Origin: Styela clava
Taxonomy: Eukaryota > Chordata > Ascidiacea > Stolidobranchia > Styelidae
Assembly: GCF_964204865.1 (NCBI RefSeq)
Contig: NC_135259.1
Span: 1,240,001-1,304,000, forward strand
Length of the DNA: 64,000 nucleotides
Reading direction: 5' to 3'
Every line of letters starts with the position of its first letter. Position 1 is the first letter of the stretch. Position numbers and translations under genes: made by a program. Under the pieces are notes generated by a model. It worked only from the letters and a program-made list of their open reading frames with translations, was not told where the DNA came from and ran no database searches. Positions 43,301-54,272 of the stretch are shown here, piece after piece.

Positions 43301-45140
43301 GGTCATATACAGCACAAGAGTGTGAGACTGCTGCTTAAGCCTCAAGAATGACTTCAGAAGTACTATGGCTTCTGTTTATGCATATGATGTATTGAAGACT
43401 GTAGAGGACCCGCTTCGATGGTTAGTTACTACTTTGGGCACAGTGAGTGGACTGTTGCATGTATCCAGAACCACATTACACTGTGTAACACACATTTTGT
43501 TACTGGCTTCTGATTATTATTTTCTGAGAACAGTAACACGCAACCACATAAGAAAATTTGGATTTGGATTTTTTTTAATATTGGGGGGAGTATTTTACCC
43601 AAATCTCAACAAAACTCTCATTATAACACAGGGGTGCTATTTTTTGTGTTTTTAATTATCCAAATTGTTACAAACTTATTATAAATAACTTTTTAGCAAT
43701 TAAAAGACTTGAAATTGAACATAAAAACACAGATTATTTGTTAAAGACAATTTCACGAATAGGCACTCATATGTAGTCACCATCGCTTGGCTGACATGAG
43801 CAGTCACGACCTTGTAATAGAACTAAGACAAGGAAAGTCGGAATAAAAATTGGGCTTAGCTTTAACCTGGTACACATACTGCAGGAGTTTTAATTAATGT
43901 ACCTTTTTCATGTCTTTTTTATTTAATTGTTGAAATTTCTTTTGTTGGTCAATCAAATAGCACTTCTTTTCCACGTTTTTTATATTTAGTTATTTACATG
44001 CTATTGTTGATCAATTAAATGGTTTTTTTCTCATATCTTTGTTATTTGATAAGTATCATTTCTATTTTTGTTCAATCAAATTACTTCCAAATTGCTCTGA
44101 AATATCAGTTTGTTTGCAATGATTTCATGAATCATACTGTTACACCAAAGATTTAAATAAAAATGTTCACTATTCTTATGATGATCATTGCTTGCTTCGT
44201 TTTGTAAACACGATTCTCAAGATGTGAATTATGAAAATTTTCCTATTGATTTGAGTCCCTCTTGTGTGGGTCAGAAACGTTTTCAAAACCCATCTGCTAA
44301 AACTTCTTGATAAGTATACTTGTAAGTATTTACATTTTTAGAGTGCAAGTTTGTAAAGATCCCAAAATATATATAAAGTTCATGCAATTTTAAAACATTT
44401 TCAGATTATGACAAACCTATGAATCAAAGTCATCTTTCCCTATCCAGTGTGTTATTTTTATTCAATACTGTGTATGTATCACTGAGTTGCACTTATTTAT
44501 TTTTCATGTTCAGACACATTCTCATGATATTGAAAATTTGTCGCTGATCCACTGTACACATAGCCAATTTATTTATTTTTTTCTGATTATTATCGTCCAA
44601 ACTCCATTGAATTTAGTTTTCAGTTAAATATAAATTACCATCACATTATTCTGGCCGCTTTTGTTTTATTTAACGAATGCAACCCCGGACCCCCCCCCCC
44701 CTTTTTTTTTTAAAAACACACACACACATGCTTAACATTGCTTTTATCTAAGAATCCCCCATTTTGTTCAGAAATTTATTGTTAGAATATTATCGTAATT
44801 GTTTTTGCCACTGGTCATCTCTCAGTGATAATCCTAATCACATCAGCGTATATGGTGGGGGGTGACTTCGATGGTCGTATCGCTCCCCCCCTGTTCATAC
44901 CAAAACAATTTGATTTGCTGTAGCTATTTTATTGATGAGTGTATTTTTTGGTTGACAAAGTAATAAAATCTCTCTTTCGTTGTACTGCCATTGGTAAGGG
45001 CGTTTACAATTCAATTATATGCAGTGATAGCGTCTGAAAAGGGCAAATTTATAATGTAACATTGCCAACAACATTTAGCTATAGGACAGTTGTAATATAT
45101 CTTATTTGACGTCGTCTTTACTGTCGAAAATTCAGTTCGT
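43301..45140. other. Non-genic AT-rich stretch
   Basis: Short frames such as 43365-43655 show only hydrophobic composition and lack motifs. A homopolymer C run followed by T run (about 44690-44712) and an (AC)n tract follow. A GGTACACATACTGC block at 43869 relates to the fold-back family at 33979. Confidence 0.45.
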
Positions 45141-45149
45141 TTTAGTCAT

Positions 45150-45356
45150 TTAGGCCTGTTGTGGTGTGAAACACCCAAACAGGGGACCCCAAATGGCGAA
45201 ATATGGTATTTCGAATTTGACAGAAGCCAAAAAGAGCCCAAGCTATTTCAGAACGCCCTGGTTGTCAGTAAATTCCGGGACAACCGGGGCGCCAGACGTC
45301 AAGTCCGGGACTGTCCCGACCATTCCGGGGACGGCCGATACCCCTAGTCTGGAATA
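45150..45356. repeat. CGGGAC-rich repeat relic
   Basis: A GC-rich patch with CCGGGACAACC, GTCCGGGACTGTCCCGACC and CGGGGACGGCCGATACCCCTAG is similar in style to the right ends of the 29752 and 50053 MITEs. No complete inverted ends or target duplication. Confidence 0.35.
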
Positions 45357-45973
45357 ATTTTCCCAATTTTCCGTAGGCTATATGTGTGTGTGTGTGTGCT
45401 GACTTGCATTGCCCATTTGTTTTAGTGTTACGAAAAACTCGAAATAAAATTTACTTTACTAACCGTGTGTTGCGTCTATATTTTGTTTGTCACCGAGCGG
45501 CGTGGGTTGTTAATGTAAGTGCCTCATATTGGGTTTGATACTGACTGGGACGCCTTATCGGATTTCTGCGCTTCCGGAATATAACTACTCATTTAAATCT
45601 TCCCCAATAACCTTTCAAAACTACTAAAATTAGGCTTGTTTGCGTTACACTACTCGACCCGAATGATCGAAAATCGCGTCCATATGACCCCATAATGGGA
45701 CAAGTTAGTTGCACGGTGTTGATTCTTAGAAGTCAGAAAGCATCTAAAAATGAGGTTATACAGAAGTACATCCAAGCGCGTGACGCCTCTCATTGGCATT
45801 TATTTGCGCAATACTACACATAAATAAGCTATTCTACACTACGGATGGTCTGAATGTTGAAATTTGGATATCTGCCTTGATTTATACTTATTTTTACATA
45901 TTTAATTAGCTCGGAAATAGAAATACTTCCTAATACACAACAAGTTCACAGGACCGAACCCAGGTTAAGAGGC

Positions 45974-46300
45974 ACTGATATACTTAATCATCCTGAACAG
46001 TTGTGTGTTTACAAACAAACATTGGAGACTCTGAAGCGTTCCTCTCTTTCTATATCTAGAACATAAAAAAGGAGTTGCACTGACGTCTGTGCAAAAAATA
46101 GATCGGGTCGATTGAAGGGCGTGTCCGCATCGAGCAAATACCTTTTCAAGACAGCTTGTTGCTGAAGCCGGAGAAAGTTTGGTGCAATGAAATTCAAATG
46201 AAAATCTAGAATATTCATCGACGATGGATAGCATGTAAACATTCTTCGTCTGCGTTGGAAAAGGTTTTTCGACGTCCACACTCAGTCTTTCAAACGGTCT
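45974..46300 (-). pseudogene. Integrase relic with attached LTR end (second copy of the 25.75-26.29 kb block)
   Basis: The minus strand reads 'MLSIVDEYSRFSFEFHCTKLS', the integrase DEYSRFPFAFP block, then 'CLEKVFARCGHA', matching the CLxxLFxxxGxP stretch. On the plus strand it begins with ATCATCCTGAACAGTTGTG...TTGGAG, the last bases of the Ty3/gypsy LTR, exactly as at 25757-25796, and ends at CAGTCTTTCAAACGGTC as at 26262-26283. Two internal deletions distinguish it from the first copy. Confidence 0.62.
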
Positions 46301-46315
46301 TGATTATTATGCCAT

Positions 46316-46430
46316 TAGGGATGTAAGTTTCAAATATTTTTTTTTTTGAATCGAATTTTAAATCACAATGTTCCGATTCGAATATTTCCGAATCTGATTC
46401 TATTTAGTATAATTATCATCATATTATCCT
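46316..46430. repeat. Possible hAT-type repeat start
   Basis: TTAGGGATGTAAGTTTCAAATA followed by T-run and TTCGAATATTTCCGAATC iterations resembles the GATTCG-iterated ends of the 37538 element type. No partner end seen. Confidence 0.3.
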
Positions 46431-46677
46431 TAACTTTCTTCAAATTTGGAAGAAATATAGTATAAATTTTGATGAAATAACAATAATGATCTTAAAGAAT
46501 TAGGAAAGTTACTAGAAAAACACACTGCATGGATGTATCAACTACCATAGATCAAAAACCGTCTTTGCAAAGACAGCAAATTACAACAAAATTGTGTTCG
46601 CGTTGTCATCGCCATGGGAATACGGGGTCAAAGCGCAACATGCCACGACGTTTTGATGAAATACCTCGTAGCGTCGG

Positions 46678-46815
46678 ACTTAAACCAGGATTAGTTAAGT
46701 AACCGCTAAACTAGGTTTTTGATCTCCGGTTAACTATCGAAGTTAAACCGAGTTTAACTAACCTGAGATTAGTCTTAATCCAGGTTTAAGTTAAGTGAGG
46801 TTTTTGATCTCCACC
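46678..46815. repeat. Small palindromic repeat
   Basis: ACTTAAACCAGGATTAGTTAAGT near 46678 is mirrored by CTTAATCCAGGTTTAAGTTAAGT near 46773. GGTTTTTGATCTCC occurs twice in direct orientation (46714, 46799). Noncoding, possibly a decayed MITE. Confidence 0.45.
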
Positions 46816-47234
46816 ATAAGATTTTAGATTATTTCTCAACTCTGCGATAACGTATTTGGAAAAAAGATTTGACTTTGATTAAAATTCAACATTTGGAAAA
46901 TTATCTCTTTTGGATAATCTTTCTCCAAAATATCAGACACTTGTAAAAATTGTAGAGCATTTGAAGTTAAAAACAATTTAATTTGAATATGTTTGACCTA
47001 TTTGATGCAGTTCATTCACTCAATGTTAAATAAACATTAAATGAAAAACACATATTTTTTAATATATCTTTTTAGCTTGTATACAATTTGTATTTCATTG
47101 TTTTATATTGTTCTTTCCTGCAAGTTACAAAATAAATAATGACGGTAATCTATGTCCTTTATTGAGACTTTTCATAGTTGGCAACCCTACCTGTAGTGTC
47201 ACATACAATATGCACATTATTGGGATTTTTTTTT

Positions 47235-47319
47235 TAGGATTTAACTTACATATTTATCCCGGGGGAGAGGAAAGCCGATAAGACGGCTTATCCATATGAC
47301 GAACCACGGCCTCTCGTCC
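47235..47319 (-). mobile_element. SINE 3'-end fragment
   Basis: In plus orientation: TAGGAT, ACATATTTATCCCGGGGGAGAGGAAAGCCGATAAGACGGC and GAACCACGGCCTCTCGTCC, matching the first 80 bp of the minus-strand copies at 54273 and 58652. The rest of the SINE is replaced by unrelated DNA. Confidence 0.8.
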
Positions 47320-47510
47320 ATAGAATCTTGCACCCATGGATACCAGTCGTAGAAGTAAAAGAGGTTTCATTGCCAGTTACGCCGAAATACGGACCTTCTA
47401 ATGTTATGGAATAGTAATGAACACTATTAATTTGAACATCCATTAATCCAGATCGAGCAAAATCTCGAAACAGGCGAAAAACATCCATCGGTATCCATCC
47501 ATTATGACGC
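47320..47510 (-). pseudogene. Short open coding-like fragment between two repeats
   Basis: The minus strand is open across 47320-47510 and reads 'GWIPMDVFRLFRDFARSGLM' and 'VHYYSITLEGPYFGVTGNET', a composition typical of real protein. It has no start or splice sites of its own and is bounded by the SINE fragment and the hAT end. It may be a captured exon fragment. Family not recognised. Confidence 0.28.
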
Positions 47511-47555
47511 AAATAATTTTGTGGCCCCCGGAGCCGACAACCTTGGACCACCCTG
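47511..47555. mobile_element. End fragment of the CAGGGTGGTCC hAT family
   Basis: AATAATTTTGTGGCCCCCGGAGCC then GACAACCTTGGACCACCCTG matches the right end of the 29468-30336 element (30293-30336). Confidence 0.75.
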
Positions 47556-47909
47556 CCCTAGACTATGGCTTTTTTTAAACTTTTTTCTAAACGACGCATA
47601 TTTGTGCCTTCGGCCCCCAACACGGCTCTGTACAATTGGTCACTGATATCTCATAATATGGTATATTATGTAAAGAGCTATTATTTTTAATCAGCTATGG
47701 AACACGCTTTCCATTTCACGGATATTCAAGCAATCAGTAACTTAAGCATGTGTCATTTCTTTTCCAAGGGTGAATTGAATTAAACGGGAGAGCAACACTT
47801 GTCAATAAAAAAATACTAAATTTAAGATATTGAGGTTAAGGCATTGGTAAGGCACATTCACCCGTCCGAGAAACTAAACTTCTTCACTGATTTAGCACTG
47901 AACTGAACA

Positions 47910-47915
47910 TTTATT
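47910..47915 (-). terminator. Candidate poly(A) signal of the Miro gene
   Basis: TTTATT on the plus strand, AATAAA on the coding strand, about 75 bp past the stop codon; the position is appropriate for 3' end formation. Confidence 0.45.
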
Positions 47916-47987
47916 ATATTTTAGTAGTTGATACCATCTGAATCGCCAAGATAAAAATAAGATACAGAGAATCAATTTCGAATGTGA

Positions 47988-49865
47988 TTAAAACTTTGCA
48001 CGGGTGAAAGTCAATGACTGGGACCTATGTGATGTATTCTTGTAAATTGTAAAACCTATAACACCCAGTATTGCTGTGAATAGTCCTATTTTGAACCAGG
48101 TTCCAAAAGAAAATTTATCATATGATGACAATCCTTTTTTATGAGCAGCAAATGAAGCAACAGTTTGGAAAGTTGTTTGACTGCACTCTTTTGTGTGCAA
48201 AGAAAACTTTAGAGGGGGTGGAATGCCTTGGCTTCTACAAAAGTCTATTGGCTGCACAGCACAATGTTGCTTTGCAGCAGGAAGGTCAGATTTTGCTGCA
48301 ATGACCAGACAAGGAATATTAGTATTTGCCACATATTGTTTATAAAGATTTACACATTCTTGAAAGCTCTCAGCGTCAGACACATCATAAAGAAGGCACA
48401 TCGCATCGCATGTCAGGGCGCCTTCGCCAGATTCCAGTAACTCTGTTGAATCCACCTCGTGTAACAGTAAATATTTCAGGTGACTTTGCACTGAAACTGT
48501 GTTTATAGCAAATTCAGATCCACCAGCTACGCCCTTTCGCTCCAACAGCGATTGGAGAAAAGAAGTCTTTCCAACTCCATGAGGTCCTATGACCTTACAT
48601 GTATAAATTTTTCTTTGCATTGCATGAATATACTTTCTTTTACCAGAGTGTGGTTGAAGCGCAATATATTCGATGGCTTCAGCTTGTGATTGCCGTCCTG
48701 TTAATGTTGAATATCCCAAATATGCTAAATACTCCATTGTTCTTGGTAGATCAAGATATGCAGTAAGGGTCCACTGAGAAAAAAAACCTCTCAGTGAAAT
48801 CCAACCTTGTGAGTTGGTGTGAACTGTTGACAATACATCTGGTCCCCATGGATCATATGGAAACACACTAAAAAGGCTGCCGATTTCCTCTTGATTCAAA
48901 AAGCCATCATGATCACGGTCATGAGTACGAAAGACTATCTCCAAAAATTTGTATGTGTCATTAGTGAGTTGACATGCAGAATCTGGTGGAGGCTCTTGAA
49001 TAGGAGGATACAAGTATTGGTCAGTGAGCTCGAGGTTGTCAGAGTAACCAAATTTTCTCAGAACAGCCCATGTGGTTTCATGACGTCCTCTCTGAATAAA
49101 CAATGAATGGAGGTAGAGAAATCCTTCAACTGTGAGCTTTCCATCCCTGACACCTTCTGGACAGCTTTTGCATACAACTGTTTTGACATCTTGTAAAGAC
49201 TGCGAAGCAAGAGGAGTATTAAAACATATTTTCTGAAAATTGCTTAGTTCGTCATCACACAACATACCATCTTTGTCTAAATCGCAAAGACAGAATATCC
49301 GTGCCAATGCAATTCTGCAATCATTCTTCAGCATCCCAGTTTGGGTGCAAAAAAGTGGGGCTGTAGGATGCAAAACAGCTTTCTGCGCGAAGTAGAACAT
49401 CTCACTGATATTTTTGAGAGTTTTTGCAGAACATTCAATACAGGTTTCCACTTCTGGATATTCATTCATGATTGGCAGAATGTCATCCATCTGCGAATCC
49501 CCTACCAAGTCCGACTTGTTTCCAACTAGAATGATAGGCATAGGATGCAAAGAGTTTTCCCGAATCACAGGAAGCCATGTATTTTGAACTTCTACTAATG
49601 TATCAGAGTCACTGAGATCATAAACAAGGCAGACAACATTTGCTCGACTCAATTCTTGATAAAGCTGCAAGTCATTTTGTTCTGCAGAAGAAAAGTCAAC
49701 AATATGAGTTGGGACTTTTTCTGGAGTGACATCAGCTGGAATGGTGATCTCCTCAGCTCTCAACGGAACCTCTTCCGCAAACTCTTCGCTAACTAGAGAC
49801 AAAATCAAGGAGGTTTTGCCAACTTTGGGTTCTCCAAGTAGCAAGATGCGCAATTCTTTCCACAT
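47988..49865 (-). CDS. RHOT1: Mitochondrial Rho GTPase (Miro), intronless
   Basis: Miro is an outer-mitochondrial-membrane GTPase that couples mitochondria to kinesin/dynein adaptors and senses Ca2+. Seen: N-terminal GTPase with P-loop GEPKVGKTS (11-19), NKSD (116-119) and ECSAK (144-148); EF-hand 1 loop DLDKDGMLCDDE (195-206); the conserved QRGRHETTWxxLRxFGY block (258-274); EF-hand 2 loop DRDHDGFLNQEE (316-327); WGPD (340-343); second GTPase with P-loop GPHGVGKTS (427-435) and AAKSD; and a C-terminal tail-anchor helix at about 591-608 followed by a basic tail. Length 625 is the family norm, so it is complete. The start is at the universal MWKELRILLLGEP-type position. No intron interrupts the gene, unlike vertebrate RHOT genes. 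A TTTGACAG 15 nt before the ATG could be a splice acceptor. It is either an intron-lost gene or a functional retrocopy; all catalytic motifs are intact. RHOT2 cannot be distinguished, because the duplication is vertebrate-specific. Confidence 0.95.
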   Translation of the reverse strand: MWKELRILLLGEPKVGKTSLILSLVSEEFAEEVPLRAEEITIPADVTPEKVPTHIVDFSSAEQNDLQLYQELSRANVVCLVYDLSDSDTLVEVQNTWLPVIRENSLHPMPIILVGNKSDLVGDSQMDDILPIMNEYPEVETCIECSAKTLKNISEMFYFAQKAVLHPTAPLFCTQTGMLKNDCRIALARIFCLCDLDKDGMLCDDELSNFQKICFNTPLASQSLQDVKTVVCKSCPEGVRDGKLTVEGFLYLHSLFIQRGRHETTWAVLRKFGYSDNLELTDQYLYPPIQEPPPDSACQLTNDTYKFLEIVFRTHDRDHDGFLNQEEIGSLFSVFPYDPWGPDVLSTVHTNSQGWISLRGFFSQWTLTAYLDLPRTMEYLAYLGYSTLTGRQSQAEAIEYIALQPHSGKRKYIHAMQRKIYTCKVIGPHGVGKTSFLQSLLERKGVAGGSEFAINTVSVQSHLKYLLLHEVDSTELLESGEGALTCDAMCLLYDVSDAESFQECVNLYKQYVANTNIPCLVIAAKSDLPAAKQHCAVQPIDFCRSQGIPPPLKFSLHTKECSQTTFQTVASFAAHKKGLSSYDKFSFGTWFKIGLFTAILGVIGFTIYKNTSHRSQSLTFTRAKF

Positions 49866-50052
49866 TTTTCTGCCCTTCTGTCAAATTAGTTCAGATAATA
49901 CTTTATACATTACATTGCAGTGCGAAGAGCAACAATGCGAGCACTCAATGATTTGCTCTATTTATATCTAAGTTCACTGTGAGTGTATTGAAATAATTTG
50001 AAGATTTTAGAGCAGCTGTTTATTCAAAACCACCTCTTGGTTAATATATACT

Positions 50053-50549
50053 TAGGGTTACCATACTTTTGTGACTTCAAAGCGGGACGGGACGCCTCAA
50101 AAGACAACAACCCCTTAGCTGTGATTTTGTAACTTTACATTTTCTGATTTTACTACATAGGCCTACATTCCTACATTTAAAGCTGTCTTTATTGACCATT
50201 TTGTTATTGGCATTTCATGCACATATCATCTGTCCAAATATCGGGTTCAGTTCGAAAATAGAAAGGAATTGACGGTAACGATACCGGTACAAATAATTCG
50301 AATTTAGACTAATTAGTATTGGTTTTACATGCGATACATCTGCTACCAATGGAAATCAGCGGAAAACAAACGCATTCACCTCCAGTAAGTAGGCTAGCGT
50401 TGCGCAACACAGAAACAGCAGTAACGAGAACATGTTCGTATATTATGCTGGATGGCTGAACGCAAAAGCGGGACATTTGGCTGACTTGTCGGGACAAGAC
50501 GCCAAGAAGCGGGACTGTCCCGCCGAAAGCGGGACGTATGGTAAGCCTA
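50053..50549. mobile_element. 497-bp CGGGAC-type MITE
   Basis: Ends TAGGGTTACCATAC and (reverse complement) TAGGCTTACCATACGTCCCG. Several GCGGGAC blocks lie near each end. Flanks TATATACT / TATATAGG give a 6-of-8 target duplication. Same family as 29752-30136, but with a longer interior. Confidence 0.78.
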
Positions 50550-51570
50550 TATATAGGCTACTGATTACTACATCTGGCAGTCTGGTAAATGTACGATTTC
50601 ACTTTTTTTTGCAAACAAAGCAAAATTTAAAAAGTGCAAGGATAAAATAAATCTATAGAATACCATGCATGCAAAATTATATTTTTCATGCTCACCATTT
50701 AATCACAAGAAGAAAAGAGAAAGGCTGTTTCGGTCTAGTTCTCTGTTTTAATTGAAATGTGCCTCACAAAGATAGCACAACAATCAAGTTTTAATTTATT
50801 ATCCTGCTACATTGACTACTATAATTTCTTCATCCGATCTAAATTATTACGTTCTGGGTAAGGTGTTGGGAATCGGGTTTCGAATGGAGACCAGTCAAAC
50901 ATTTGCTCACATCTAATTTTCAAATGAAGTTAAATCAGTAACCTACTTTAAAAAAGATGTCTGAAAACTTTTAACCATAGGCCACATAGGTTTCCAACAT
51001 TTCTAGGGCCAGGACTTTTGACAATTTGTTCTGAAAGTTGTGGACCCTTTAAACAAAACCATTCAATATTGATATATGGTCTATATTCTGATATTAGACA
51101 CAATGCTCCCCATCAAAACTGAATAAAAGTCTCTCCAAGTCAAAGTAAGCCAAGGTAAATATCTAATGGCATATTATATACATTTTAAGAAAGTTGCACA
51201 CTAGAAAAGGGTATCGAGATAAATTGAATTAGAATTTAGTATCGTGATCTAAAATCATCAAACATAGCCTATATAAAAAATTAAATTTTCAGTTTTAAGG
51301 ACAAAACTCACATTCATAATCTTCTCATGGAAAACATTCAACATTAATTTATACAAATTTCATGGTATTTGTAATAAGGGGCAATGGATGTCGAACCATA
51401 CGGTATATTTTGTCAATTGCACAGAACAGCAGTAGGACAGGTGTAATCTACTGTGAACCATGAGAGCCAGCCAACATAATTTGTGTCAAGGAGGATGTGC
51501 CACAGGCTGTGCAATTGATTGGGTGATTGGAAGAAAAGCCTAAAGGCATTTATAGATGCAATTCAAAACA
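50550..51570. other. Non-genic stretch
   Basis: No supported coding or repeat structure on either strand. Confidence 0.5.
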
Positions 51571-54019
51571 TATATCGACGCATCAAAACCAAACAGTGCT
51601 AAGTCCACTTTTCCCAAAAACGACATTTTTCAACTGCTGATTTTCCTGGACTTAGCTCTACATTTTGGTCTATTTGCCTTATCTCTAGGTGCTCCAGATC
51701 TCAAGATAGCTATGGACATAACCCTGCTTTTTTTAGGGCATTTGAGAACTAAACAGAGCTGTGTCTACTATAGTGGACTTAGCTCTGGATAACTGCATTG
51801 TAAGTCGGTGCTAAGTCCGTTTTTTGGACATAGCTCCTCCCAAAAATTTGAGTTAAATATAATACAAAGCGCTAAGTCCATACCAGCTCTCAGTCATAGC
51901 TCAGTGTTAGCTGTTTTTTATGTTTACAGTAGAGGGAATGAGAAAGTTATAATTCATCGCCATAACCACTTTCCAACTGCTGTTTTTAAATTATTAAAAT
52001 TTACATAATTATGGAATTTTCAAGTCGGAAATATACCTTTCAAGCAAAGCAAAGTGTGAACCAGCCAGAGGACTTTACTCAGTTACGATATCGCATCTGA
52101 TAAGAAATCTAACCAGAATATGATTGTCTCAGTACATACAAAAAATGAGATGCAGTCCGAGAAAAGATACTAAGACTGATCAAAAACGTAATCAAGAAGT
52201 CAACAGAGTCTACACTTTTTTAAATCCAGAAAGCAACGAGTTGGTACAAGCGTGTAAGAACTTTTTTTAGATTCCCCCCAATATAAGCAAGAAAAAGGTG
52301 GAAACATCACTGGTTCACTGGAGAAAGATATGAGAGGAAGAGATGGTGACCACAACAAGGTCACCAGGGAAAGGCAGGAGCCATTTATAACCCATATAAA
52401 ATTGTTTCCAGTTGTTGAATCACATTATTTGAGAAAAGACAGTCAGTGGGAATATCTTCATGAGTATCTGACTGTACGACAAATGTATAAAATATAATAT
52501 GAGATTTGGTGCGAAGAAAATAGCTCTGCAGTTGAATCATATGATTTTTATTTACGCATATCCAATGGAAAATTCAATCTTAAATTTCACCAACCTAAAA
52601 TAGATGTGTGTGATCAATGCTTTCAGCTTTCAAAAAATGCAAAAATCTCTATTGACTGACAAAGATTTCGAAAATCAAACTAAGCATATCCAAGAAAAGG
52701 ACATGGTGCGTTCAATGAAGAGGGAAATGAAAGAAAAATCCACAACAGATTCTCCACTTCATGTGGCAGCTTTTGACCTTCAGAAAACTCTTCTTTGTCT
52801 TTGTGGACAAGTGTCCTCCTTTTACTACACACAAATGCTGAAAAATTTCAACTTTACAGTAACTGACATTCAGTCCATGCACAAGAGTTGCTATCTTTGG
52901 AATGAAGTATAAGGGTGAAAAAGCTCTTGTAAAATAGCGACTGCAGTGTTTTGATACCTGTCCTCTCTCACCACAGCAGTGAAGACTATGCAACTTTTCT
53001 GTGACCGTTGCAGTGGGCAAAATAATAACAGAGCTATGATTGTGATGTTACTCTATGCTATAGAGGAGCTGCATTCTGATGAAATAACACTCAATTTTCT
53101 AATTACAGGTCATTCTCAAAATGAGAATGACACAGCCCATTCGGTGAGGAGCTCCAGAAAGTTGACCTTAACTCTTTGGTTCTAAAGTCAGCAAGACCAG
53201 CAACACAAAAAAGACAGAATATAAAAGAGTCAGCAGGGAGAAATACAAGAGTTTGACAACATTATGTAATAAGAATTTAATCCCTACAAACCACAAGGCA
53301 TTCTACGAATTGCTTCCAGTAATTGATGAAAGTTAGATTTCATGAGCAGAAACACTAGCTCAAAAAAACATTCATTGTAACTTTTGTAAAATTAAAATCA
53401 TTTAAAACTGTTTTACATATTGGGCTTGATTTAAATTATTTTTTTGTTTTCTTTGACCATTCCTGATTGAGAATTTACAACAGTTTCTTTCTTAACTTTG
53501 TTTAGTAATTTAGTTGGCAATGGTTCTGAGGAGGAAGATAATCTAAAAAATGCAGTAATCAGTAGCAATAGCAGTCTGATCAAAATTGGATGCTAGATAA
53601 CTATTGTCAGCAAGATTCAGAACCAGAAATATTTTCTAACGTGGAGATAAGCTCACAAAAAGTGTCAAAAACATTGTAAAAGGGAATTATTGACGTTTAT
53701 CAATGATAAGTTGCCTTTATAATAGCACAATAAAGGGGCCCTAAGTTCAATAAAAAAATTCTGGTTCAGAAAATTGAGAGCAAAAAATGGCCCAAGTCCA
53801 AAAAACTCCTCCCAAAAAAAAATTTGGGGGGCAACACAAATTTTTTTATTTCACTTAAATATGGCCTTCATTGTAACTTTGGTGGACCATAAAAACTAGA
53901 CATCCTTGATGTAAGGTATTAGAGAAATAAAAAAAAGAAACAAAAAAAAACGTTTTTTGCGTTTTTCTCAAAACTAGAAAAATGGACTTAGCCCAGTTTG
54001 GATTTCATGCGTCGATATA
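51571..54019 (+). mobile_element. DNA transposon with DUF7869-like protein, 2.45 kb
   Basis: Inverted ends TATATCGACGCATCAAAACC and (reverse complement of right end) TATATCGACGCATGAAATCC, continuing as CAAAC...GCTAAGTCCA, so about 40 bp. The outer TATA may be the target duplication. Iterated GCTAAGTCC / GGACTTAGC decamers occur in both orientations within the first 320 bp and again near the right end, like transposase-binding subterminal repeats. The interior encodes a decayed protein (next entry). Confidence 0.72.
52083..53185 (+). pseudogene. DUF7869-like transposon protein, interrupted
   Basis: Piecewise plus-strand reading: 'VVESHYLRKDSQWEYLHEYL' (about 52400-52460); 'FNLKFHQPKIDVCDQCFQLS' (about 52572-52630), with a CxxC; 'HVAAFDLQKTLLCLCGQVSSF' (about 52760-52820); and 'NFTVTDIQSMHKSCYLWNEV' (about 52850-52910). 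After a frameshift comes 'FCDRCSGQNNNRAMIVMLLY' (about 52996-53060), then 'LNFLITGHSQNENDTAHS' (about 53090-53145). This order (ESHY, CDxC, FDLQK, YLWxE, DxCxGQNKN, PGHSxNExDxxHS) is that of a widespread invertebrate protein family annotated as DUF7869. The D-x-C-GQN and GHS-x-NE-x-D blocks look catalytic (RNase H-like DDE), but this is inference. Several stops make it nonfunctional. Confidence 0.65.
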
Positions 54020-54060
54020 CTTGAATATTTCCATATGCACATACAGACATAGCTCTAAAT

Positions 54061-54170
54061 CAGCGATCTTCAACCATTGTTCCACGGAATACTTGTGTTC
54101 CATGAACGACATCCATAGGTTCTGAGCAAATTTGTTTCTAATTCATTCTAATTGACATATTTATGATAAC
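54061..54170. repeat. Possible hAT-type repeat start
   Basis: CAGCGATCTTCAACCATTGTTCCACGG resembles the repeat start at 41383 (CAGTGATTTTCAACCGGTGTTCCGCG). No right end paired; a SINE lies 100 bp downstream. Confidence 0.35.
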
Positions 54171-54272
54171 AAATTGAACAGAGTAGAAATCAAAATTCAA
54201 TTAACAGCTTGCAATTGGCTTTTCGTTATTTCATTTCTATGCCAAAATTGATCGAGACTAGAATCAAAATTA

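Noticed and set aside
43365-43655. 96-codon hydrophobic frame
   Set aside because: No motif, no splice support, ends in low-complexity sequence; most likely chance.
51556-52008. Two short frames at the left of the DUF7869-like element
   Set aside because: They overlap the inverted end and the decamer repeats, and have no similarity to the transposon protein.
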